From assembly GCF_014193655.1 (NCBI RefSeq), contig NZ_JACHZQ010000003.1:372001-436000 (forward strand): a DNA stretch of 64,000 nucleotides. The letters are read 5' to 3'. Origin of the DNA: Rhizobium sp. BK313 (lineage in GTDB: Bacteria > Pseudomonadota > Alphaproteobacteria > Rhizobiales > Rhizobiaceae). The translations under genes were made by a program, and so were the position numbers. Below are positions 1 through 7,050 of this stretch, piece after piece (positions within the stretch are counted from its first letter, which is position 1; the number at the start of each line of letters is the position of its first letter). Under the pieces are notes generated by a model. That model ran no database searches, had not been told where the DNA came from, and saw only the letters and a program-made list of their open reading frames with translations.

Positions 1-2013
1 CTGACGATCGTCGTCGCCGGTGTCTTCCGCAGGCGGAATGCTGCCCGCAAGATTTTGGCGGATGCACTGAGCCTCAGCGAACACGAGCATGATCGTCTAT
101 GGGAGAGCAACGAAAGCACCAGCCTGCTTGCCACCATCCATGATGCGCTTGGCGATATCACCGTAACGCGCGACATCGAACGCCGCATCATCCATGCCAA
201 TGCCACTTTCCGCAAACTGACCGGAAAGTCGAACCCGGAAGGTCTGACGCTGGAGGAGGCAGGTCTTGTCTTCCGCACGGCGACAGCCCCTCAGCGTCAG
301 GATGCCGAGATTTCCGCGCCGGAAGGCCCGCGTATCTTCGCCTGGCACGATGTCATGTTCCGCGATCCTGTCACCGGACAACTGATGATCCAGAGCGTCG
401 CCCGCGACGTGACCGAGGAGCGGCAGGCCGCGCGCCTTCGCGAAGAGGCGCGGCTGAAGGCAGAATATAACAGCGCCGCCAAATCGCGGCTGCTCGCCAC
501 CGTCAGCCATGAGATCCGCACGCCGCTGTCGGGAATTCTCGGCATGAACCATCTGCTTGCCCAGACGCCGCTGACGCTGGAGCAAGCCAACTACCTGACC
601 GGCATTCGCCAGTCCGGCAATGCGCTCGTTCAGTTGGTCGAAGATTTGTTGGATTTCTCGACGATCGAAGTCGGGCGCTTCCAGCTTCGCCCGCGCACCG
701 AACATCTGCGGCCGTTGCTGGAAGGCGTTGTCGAGATGCTTGCCCATCGCGCCCATGAAAAAGGCATCGAGATCGCCGCGACTGTCGCGGCCGACGTTCC
801 CGAGACAATGGAATTCGATCCCGCCCGGTTGCGCCAGGTATTGTTCAACGTCATCGGCAATGCCGTGAAGTTTACACAGACCGGCGGTGTCCTGATCCGC
901 GGCGGCCTTGATGGCGATGATCTGGTGATTTCGGTCCGGGATAGCGGCCCGGGAATGACCGAGGAGGAGCAGGCGCGGATCTTCGGCGAGTTCGAACAGG
1001 CCGGCAACATGCTCGACAGAAGCGCCGGCACGGGCCTGGGGCTGGCAATCTCCGCTCGCATCCTGCGGGAGTTTGGCGGCGCATTGAGCGTCGCCAGCGA
1101 GTGGGGCAACGGCAGCGAATTCACCATCCGCTTTCCGGTTTCCGTCGTCGCCCGAGAAAACGAACATGGCAGGCGCAGTGACCTGCTCAAAGGTTCCCGC
1201 GTCCTGCTGCTGGCACCAGAGGGGGCGGCAAGCACCGCAATTGCCGAGACCATCCGCACGCTTGGCGGTCAATGCCGCTTGATCGGTCCCGACGACGTGG
1301 AAAACCTGGTACACGCCGCGCCCCATGGCAAGGATGGGCCGCTGACGGATCTCATCGTCGATCATCGCATGGCGCCGTGGTATTTCCGGGAAGGGAGCGA
1401 ACTTGCCGCTCCCGGCCTGCGCAAGATCTTTCTGGTCAATCCGGAGGAGCGCAACACGCATCCGCTCGATCTTTTCGATGCCTGGCTGATCCGCCCGCTG
1501 CGCGAACAATCGCTGATCGATGTGATGAGCGGCCGGATGCAGGGCATGGAGAAGCGCGATGTGCTGAGCGACAGCCCACATGGGTTCGGTCTTATGACAA
1601 CGGAAGCGACGGATATCGCTCTCAACGTCCTGCTCGGCGAAGATGATCCGGTCAACGCTATGCTGGTGCGCGCCATGCTCGCCAAAGCCGGCCACAGGGT
1701 TCGGCTCGTCGAGGATTTCGGCGGCCTGCTCGCCCGCGCCGAAAATAGCGAGAACCGCCCGGACGTCGTCGTCACCGATCTCACCATGCCAGGCGGTGAC
1801 GGCGCTGCGATGCTCGCACAACTGAGGGCGCTGGAGCGCCGGTACGGCCTTTCGCCCCTGCCTGTGATCGTGTTGACCGCCGACAGCCGCGACGCCATCC
1901 GCCGTCAGGCCCTGCTGGCGGGAGCCGATGCGGTCATCGTCAAGCCGGTCGACCCCGACCGCCTGATTGCCGAGGTACAAGGCCTGTCGCGGCAGGCTCT
2001 CGAACGTGCCTAG
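1..2013 (+). CDS. Hybrid sensor histidine kinase/response regulator (5' end outside window)
   Basis: The reading frame is open from base 1, so the gene starts upstream; the first codons read LTIVVAGVF followed by RRR, like the end of a transmembrane helix. Numbering from the TTG at 55, a PAS-like segment (about 18-125) precedes a HisKA domain with the phospho-acceptor H152 in SHEIRTPLSG. The ATPase domain has an N box (NVIGNAVKFT), a G1 box (DSGPGM) and a G2 box (GTGLGLAI). A second receiver-like segment (about 375-500) lacks recognisable acidic residues, and a normal receiver (about 528-645) carries the acceptor D575 in VVTDLTMPGG and a KPV lysine motif. It therefore probably senses at the membrane and passes phosphate from His to its own Asp. 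The ligand and the output partner are unknown. olsB follows on the same strand after 234 bases. Confidence 0.93.
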   Translation: MTIVVAGVFRRRNAARKILADALSLSEHEHDRLWESNESTSLLATIHDALGDITVTRDIERRIIHANATFRKLTGKSNPEGLTLEEAGLVFRTATAPQRQDAEISAPEGPRIFAWHDVMFRDPVTGQLMIQSVARDVTEERQAARLREEARLKAEYNSAAKSRLLATVSHEIRTPLSGILGMNHLLAQTPLTLEQANYLTGIRQSGNALVQLVEDLLDFSTIEVGRFQLRPRTEHLRPLLEGVVEMLAHRAHEKGIEIAATVAADVPETMEFDPARLRQVLFNVIGNAVKFTQTGGVLIRGGLDGDDLVISVRDSGPGMTEEEQARIFGEFEQAGNMLDRSAGTGLGLAISARILREFGGALSVASEWGNGSEFTIRFPVSVVARENEHGRRSDLLKGSRVLLLAPEGAASTAIAETIRTLGGQCRLIGPDDVENLVHAAPHGKDGPLTDLIVDHRMAPWYFREGSELAAPGLRKIFLVNPEERNTHPLDLFDAWLIRPLREQSLIDVMSGRMQGMEKRDVLSDSPHGFGLMTTEATDIALNVLLGEDDPVNAMLVRAMLAKAGHRVRLVEDFGGLLARAENSENRPDVVVTDLTMPGGDGAAMLAQLRALERRYGLSPLPVIVLTADSRDAIRRQALLAGADAVIVKPVDPDRLIAEVQGLSRQALERA

Positions 2014-2062
2014 GGCGAATAATCGGCCCTTCGAATCACCGCCTCTCGCCTTTTATTCGCCC
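2013..2062. repeat. 10-bp inverted repeat at the kinase stop codon
   Basis: GGGCGAATAA (2013-2022) overlaps the last base of the stop codon and is matched exactly by TTATTCGCCC (2053-2062), with 30 bases between. It could form a long hairpin that ends or protects the kinase transcript, but there is no clear T-run, so a terminator role is only a suggestion. Confidence 0.45.
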
Positions 2063-2180
2063 GATGGCGGTCATGTCTGAAAGCCGATCTGTACCTTCTA
2101 AGAGTACCCCCTGGAACTCAAGGACTTCGTCCTGAATTGAAGCTTGAAACAGGCACGGTTCTTGCTTTTCGCAACGCACC

Positions 2181-2198
2181 ATGTCACTTTCCTGTCGC
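2181..2198 (+). promoter_or_regulatory. Candidate PHO box upstream of olsB
   Basis: Two 7-mers, ATGTCAC and CTGTCGC, are separated by exactly four bases (TTTC), the 7-4-7 layout of the PhoB site whose consensus half is CTGTCAT. It lies 50 bases before the preferred olsB start. Ornithine lipid formation in Sinorhizobium meliloti is known to rise under phosphate limitation through PhoB, which fits. Each half differs from consensus at one or two bases. Confidence 0.6.
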
Positions 2199-2247
2199 AC
2201 GAATTTGCTTTATGGCGCTATATCAACCCGTCGGGGGGAGAATCGCC

Positions 2248-3126
2248 ATGTCCATCGAAATTTTGAATCGCGAAGCTCAGGGCGAAATGGTTCAGTCTTC
2301 AAAGGCAACGGTTGCGCCGGTTGCCAGCGATGTGCTCGGACGCATCGGAAATCTAGAAACGCGCCTCGCTCGCACGGCGCGGGAGATCGATGCGGCTCAG
2401 GCCGTCCGCTACCGCGTTTTTGTCGAGGAGATGAACGCCCAACTACCGGCCGACGCAATGCGCCGCCAGCGCGATATCGATAGCTGGGATTCGATTTGCG
2501 ATCATCTGCTGGTGCTCGATCGCTCGTTGGAAGGTGATTCGGAAGATCAGATCGTCGGCACCTATCGCTTGCTGCGTCAGGATGTGGCGATGGCGAATGG
2601 CGGTTTCTACTCTTCTTCGGAATTCGACATCGACGCTCTACTCGTCCGTCACCCTGACAAGCGCTTCATGGAACTCGGCCGCTCCTGCGTGCTGCCGGAA
2701 TACCGCAACAAACGTACGGTCGAACTGCTGTGGCAGGGCAATTGGGCCTATTCGCTAAAGCACGGCATGAACGCCATGTTCGGTTGCGCCTCCTTCCCCG
2801 GCATCCGTCCGGAGCAGCACGCACTGGCTTTGTCCTTCCTCTACCACAACGTCATTGCCAAGGACGAATGGGCCGTCAGCGCGCTGCCGTCGCTCGCCCG
2901 CACCATGGACCTGATGCCGGTCGAAGCGGTCAATTCCAAGAAGGCGCTGATGGCGCTGCCGCCGCTGATCAAGGGTTATCTGCGCCTCGGCGCCATGGTC
3001 GGCTCCACCGCGGTCGTCGATCATGCCTTCAACACGACGGACGTCTTGATCGTCCTGCCGATCGCCAGCATTTCGGACCGCTACGTGAATTACTACGGCG
3101 CGGATGCTGGTCGGTTCGCGAGCTGA
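2248..3126 (+). CDS. olsB: L-ornithine N-alpha-acyltransferase (lyso-ornithine lipid synthase) OlsB
   Basis: The 292-residue product matches the OlsB family, a GNAT-fold acyltransferase that moves a 3-hydroxyacyl group from acyl carrier protein to the alpha-amino group of ornithine, the first step of ornithine lipid synthesis at the membrane. Recognisable blocks are the AQAVRYRVF start of the fold, the DSWDSICDHLLV block and the ELGRSCVLPEYRN segment. Frames continue upstream to a TTG at 2137 and an ATG at 2212, but the ATG at 2248 has a strong GGGGGGAG ribosome site, gives the usual family length, and leaves the PHO-box-like site outside the gene. The partner O-acyltransferase olsA lies about 18 kb downstream. 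It is convergent with the following cyclase gene. Confidence 0.85.
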   Translation: MSIEILNREAQGEMVQSSKATVAPVASDVLGRIGNLETRLARTAREIDAAQAVRYRVFVEEMNAQLPADAMRRQRDIDSWDSICDHLLVLDRSLEGDSEDQIVGTYRLLRQDVAMANGGFYSSSEFDIDALLVRHPDKRFMELGRSCVLPEYRNKRTVELLWQGNWAYSLKHGMNAMFGCASFPGIRPEQHALALSFLYHNVIAKDEWAVSALPSLARTMDLMPVEAVNSKKALMALPPLIKGYLRLGAMVGSTAVVDHAFNTTDVLIVLPIASISDRYVNYYGADAGRFAS

Positions 3127-3162
3127 CTGACTCAAGCCGGTCTGGTTTGGCAGCTGCCATCC

Positions 3163-4572
3163 TCAGGGAATCGCAAAAATATCGATCTCATCCGTAATGC
3201 CGCGAAGCGAGACGTGATGGGACATCGGCTTCAAACCATGTGTCGTCAGCAATTCGGTGGCGCGAGGATTGTCGAGCACGGAGCCGGTGGCGAATATCTC
3301 GCGTGAGTTGGCGAGATGTTGCACGCGAGAAGCGATGTTCACCGTCTGACCAAAGTAGTCCTGCCGCTCGTTCAGACTGACCGCAATGCACGGTCCCTCG
3401 TGGATGCCGATCTTTAGAAGAAGATCGTCGTTGCCGCGCTCCTTGTTGAAGCTGAGCATTGCTTCGCGCATCCGCATTGCCGCGACCAATGCCCGGTCCG
3501 GGGTTGGAAACGTGGCCATGACTGCATCGCCGATGGTTTTCACGACAGCACCTGCCTCCCCACCGACGATCTCCTGCAGGATGCTGAAATGGGTTTTGAC
3601 CAGATCGAAAGCGGCAAGGTCCCCGACCCTTTCATACAACGCCGTCGAACCGCGCAAATCGGTGAACAGAAAGGTGAGGCTCGTGATCTTCAGCCGTTGG
3701 TCCACGTCGATTGTGTCCGTGCGGTGGATGTCGCGGAAGGTTTGATTCGAAAGCAGTCGCTTGGCGGTCAGGAATGGACGTCGTTGGCCCAGCAGGTCAT
3801 GAAGTACGTCGTTGGCCAAACAGATTGATGGCAGTGTGCGGATCTCTGCGTGATTTTCCATCAGAATGCGCAGGGGGCCGGGTCGCAAGGTGATGGGGTC
3901 CCGATGCCGCTGCATGCGATCGAACACCAGCGAGATGGTCTGCCGTTCCTTGGACGGTTCGCCTTTTACGTCCAGGAATTGCGCCGCGTGCGTCACTGGT
4001 TCGAAGATGATGACGTATTCAGCCGGCAACTGAAGCGAGACGACAGCTTTTTCTCCGGCAGGCAATTCCAGCGCCTCCAGAATGAATTGGTCGACCGTCG
4101 CCTCGTAACCCTCATTGGGAAGATCGACGCCCGAGCCCCAATAGATCTGACGAAAGTATTCGAGGGGTGGCAATTCGTGGGGATTGTGAGCCTCGATGTG
4201 GCGTATGCGCGGGCTGACGGTGAATGTGACCTCGACCATCTCGTCGAGGGTCGGCTCGTAGCCGGCAGCGCAAAGCGCGCAACTGTAACTGTCGCCCTGA
4301 ACGGTCTTCAGTGAGGTATTGGCGTCTAGCACCCCACCGCAACCGGGGCAAAGAACGTTCCAAGATATGTCGAAGAGGCCGAGGCGAGATGCATGCAGGA
4401 ACGCGTTGATAGCCTGCTCTTCATCGAAGCCGTGGTCGGTTGCGAAGGCAAGCGCATTCACGCGGTTGAGCTTGCGGTCGGGTGCCTCAAGAACGAGCCG
4501 CTCAATGGCGTCGACAATATCTGGCCGCACTGAATGGCGCAGCACTCCGAATAGGGATTGAGCTTCACTCAT
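3163..4572 (-). CDS. Class III adenylate/guanylate cyclase with N-terminal zinc-ribbon-like (DUF5939-type) region
   Basis: The product is 469 residues. The C-terminal third (about 295-440) is a class III cyclase domain that should make cAMP or cGMP: FLFTDLRGST and KTIGDAVMATF supply the two metal-binding aspartates, and FGQTVNIASR supplies the transition-state Asn and Arg, so it looks active. The N-terminal region has two CxxC pairs (C75/C78 and C98/C101) like a zinc ribbon, followed by a region of the DUF5939 kind. No membrane helix is seen, so it is probably cytosolic. It lies 79 bases downstream of the malic enzyme gene on the same strand. No clear ribosome site precedes the ATG. What the N-terminal region senses is unknown. 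Confidence 0.85.
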   Translation of the reverse strand: MSEAQSLFGVLRHSVRPDIVDAIERLVLEAPDRKLNRVNALAFATDHGFDEEQAINAFLHASRLGLFDISWNVLCPGCGGVLDANTSLKTVQGDSYSCALCAAGYEPTLDEMVEVTFTVSPRIRHIEAHNPHELPPLEYFRQIYWGSGVDLPNEGYEATVDQFILEALELPAGEKAVVSLQLPAEYVIIFEPVTHAAQFLDVKGEPSKERQTISLVFDRMQRHRDPITLRPGPLRILMENHAEIRTLPSICLANDVLHDLLGQRRPFLTAKRLLSNQTFRDIHRTDTIDVDQRLKITSLTFLFTDLRGSTALYERVGDLAAFDLVKTHFSILQEIVGGEAGAVVKTIGDAVMATFPTPDRALVAAMRMREAMLSFNKERGNDDLLLKIGIHEGPCIAVSLNERQDYFGQTVNIASRVQHLANSREIFATGSVLDNPRATELLTTHGLKPMSHHVSLRGITDEIDIFAIP

Positions 4573-4651
4573 CTGTGCATTTTACACGGAATTGGCCCGG
4601 CAGCCATCGCCTTTCTCCGGCCGCCGGCCCAACTATGCAGGTTATCGGTTG

Positions 4652-6937
4652 CTATCCGGCTCCATAGGCGGCAATTGCCGCCATATTGACGATGTCGGAA
4701 TCTTTTGCCCCCATCGAGGTGATCTGCACCGGCTTGTCGAGGCCGACGAGAAGTGGGCCGATGACGGTGGAGCCGCCGAGTTCTTGCAGCATCTTTGTGG
4801 AGATCGAGGCCGAATGGAAGGCCGGCATCACCAGCACGTTGGCAGGACCGGAGAGGCGGGAGAACGGATATTGGCTCTCGATGATCTTGCGGTTCAGCGC
4901 CACATCGGCGGCCATTTCGCCGTCGAATTCGAAATCGACATAGCGCTTATCGAGGATGTTCACCGCCTCGCGTACCCGTTCGGAGCGTTCGCCTGAGGGG
5001 TGGCCGAAGGTGGAATAGGCGAGCATGGCGACGCGTGGCTCGTAACCCATGCGCCGTGCGAAGCCGGCGGCCTCCTCGGCGATATCGGCGAGTTCCTGCG
5101 CCGTCGGCATGTCATGGACGGCAGTGTCGGCGACAAAGACGGTGCGGCCGCGGGCAAGCACCAGCGACACGCCGATGACGCGGTGCCCCGGCTTGGCGTC
5201 GATGCAGCGGCGCACGTCGTCGAGCGCGGTCGAATAGTTGCGCGTCACTCCCGTCACCATGCCGTCGGCATCGCCAAGCGCCACCATGCAGGCGGCGAAG
5301 TGGTTGCGGTCGTTGTGGATCAGCCGTGTCACGTCGCGGTGCAGGTAGCCTTTGCGCTGCAGCCGGGCATAGAGATAATCGATATAAGCGTCCACCCGCC
5401 TGGAAATGCGGGCATTGACGATCTCGAGGCCCTGCCGGTTGAGGTCGATCCCGGCGCGCTCGGCGGTGGCGTGGATCAGGTCCTCGCGGCCGAGCAGGAC
5501 GGCGGTGCCGAGCCCCTGGTTGGCATAGGACAAAGCGGCGCGCATGACCTGCTCTTCCTCGGCCTCGGCGAAGACGATGCGCTTTGGATGCCGGCGCACG
5601 CGTTCGTAAAGCTGTGCCAGTGTCGAGGCGATCGGGTCACGCCGGGCAGAGAGTTCGCGGGCATAGGCAGCCATGTCGGGCATCGCGCGGCGAGCAACGC
5701 CGCTTTCGATCGCCGCTTGCGCAACGGCAACCGGGATCGCCGAAATCAGGCGCGGATCGAAGGGCACGGGGATGATGTATTGCGCCCCGAAACGCGGCCT
5801 CGCGCCCTGATAGGCGGCAACCACATCGTCCGGCACGTCTTCGCGCGCCAGGCTCGCCAAGGCCTTGACGGCAGCGATCTTCATTTCATCGTTGATCGTC
5901 GAAGCGCGCACATCCAGCGCGCCCCGGAAGATATAGGGGAAGCCGAGGACGTTGTTGACCTGGTTCGGATAGTCGGAACGCCCTGTCGCCATGATGGCGT
6001 CGTCGCGGATGCGGGCGACTTCCTCCGGCGTGATTTCCGGATCGGGATTGGCCATGGCGAAGATGATCGGCTTGTCGGCCATGGAGCGGATCATCTCGGC
6101 GGAAAAGGCATCCTTCTGCGACAGGCCGAAAACCACGTCGGCGCCCTTCATCGCATCTTCCAGCGTACGGCTGTCGGTTTTCACCGCATGCGCCGATTTC
6201 CACTGGTTCATGCCTTCGCTGCGGCCCTGGTAGATCACGCCCTTGGTGTCGCAGAGCACGATGTTGTCAGGGTTGAAACCCATCGCCTTGATCAGTTCGA
6301 CGCAGGCGATTGCCGCAGCACCTGCGCCGTTGCAGACAAGCTTCGTTGTCTTGAGGTCACGGCCGGTCAATTCCAGTGCGTTGATCAGGCCGGCGGCGGC
6401 GATGATCGCGGTGCCGTGCTGGTCGTCGTGGAAGACGGGGATATCCATCAGCTCGCGCAGGCGCTGCTCGATAATGAAACAGTCGGGCGCCTTGATGTCC
6501 TCGAGATTGATACCGCCGAAAGAAGGGCCGAGATAGCGGACGCAGTTGATGAACTCGTCGACGTTTTCGGTGTCGATCTCGAGATCGATCGAATCGACGT
6601 CGGCAAAGCGCTTGAAGAGAACGGCCTTACCTTCCATGACCGGCTTGGAGGCCAGTGCACCCAGATTGCCGAGGCCGAGAATGGCCGTGCCGTTGGAGAT
6701 GACCGCCACCATGTTGCCGCGGGAGGTATAATCATAGGCCGTCGCCGGATCGGCGGCGATCGCCTTTACGGGAACGGCGACGCCGGGCGAATAGGCAAGC
6801 GAAAGATCGCGCTGCGTCGCCATCGGTTTGGTCGGATTGATTTCGAGCTTGCCGGGGCGGCCCTGCTTGTGGAAGTCGAGCGCTTCCTGATCGGTGATCC
6901 CCGTTCCCGGACGCGACGTGCTGTTGGTGTCAGGCAT
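4652..6937 (-). CDS. tme: NADP-dependent malic enzyme with C-terminal phosphotransacetylase-like domain
   Basis: At 761 residues this is the large bacterial malic enzyme type that turns malate into pyruvate and CO2, linking the TCA cycle to pyruvate supply. Residues about 20-160 are the malic N-terminal domain (LAYSPGVA, with FHDDQHGTA near its end), about 165-410 the Rossmann NAD(P)-binding domain (CNGAGAAAIAC), and about 430-761 a phosphate acetyl/butyryltransferase-like domain that in this family is regulatory rather than catalytic. The start has a GGAGG ribosome site. Rhizobia have two such enzymes, dme (NAD) and tme (NADP); the position beside mutS and olsB matches my memory of tme in S. 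meliloti, so the symbol rests on gene order and the cofactor was not read from sequence. Confidence 0.88.
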   Translation of the reverse strand: MPDTNSTSRPGTGITDQEALDFHKQGRPGKLEINPTKPMATQRDLSLAYSPGVAVPVKAIAADPATAYDYTSRGNMVAVISNGTAILGLGNLGALASKPVMEGKAVLFKRFADVDSIDLEIDTENVDEFINCVRYLGPSFGGINLEDIKAPDCFIIEQRLRELMDIPVFHDDQHGTAIIAAAGLINALELTGRDLKTTKLVCNGAGAAAIACVELIKAMGFNPDNIVLCDTKGVIYQGRSEGMNQWKSAHAVKTDSRTLEDAMKGADVVFGLSQKDAFSAEMIRSMADKPIIFAMANPDPEITPEEVARIRDDAIMATGRSDYPNQVNNVLGFPYIFRGALDVRASTINDEMKIAAVKALASLAREDVPDDVVAAYQGARPRFGAQYIIPVPFDPRLISAIPVAVAQAAIESGVARRAMPDMAAYARELSARRDPIASTLAQLYERVRRHPKRIVFAEAEEEQVMRAALSYANQGLGTAVLLGREDLIHATAERAGIDLNRQGLEIVNARISRRVDAYIDYLYARLQRKGYLHRDVTRLIHNDRNHFAACMVALGDADGMVTGVTRNYSTALDDVRRCIDAKPGHRVIGVSLVLARGRTVFVADTAVHDMPTAQELADIAEEAAGFARRMGYEPRVAMLAYSTFGHPSGERSERVREAVNILDKRYVDFEFDGEMAADVALNRKIIESQYPFSRLSGPANVLVMPAFHSASISTKMLQELGGSTVIGPLLVGLDKPVQITSMGAKDSDIVNMAAIAAYGAG

Positions 6938-7050
6938 ATGTCCTCCAAACCTCCTGTGGGCGACCGGTCCCTCTTGCCCGATTGCTGTTGTCTTCTATAG
7001 CGGCGCACGGATAGGGTGGCACCTCATTTTTTGGGAAAAACTGCACCTCC

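Noticed and set aside
97..1980. Long minus-strand open frame opposite the hybrid kinase
   Set aside because: It mirrors the kinase codons in a GC-rich gene; the translation has no family features.
5000..7000. 666-codon plus-strand frame opposite the malic enzyme gene
   Set aside because: It is the antisense shadow of tme, with His/Asp/Gly-rich low-complexity translation.
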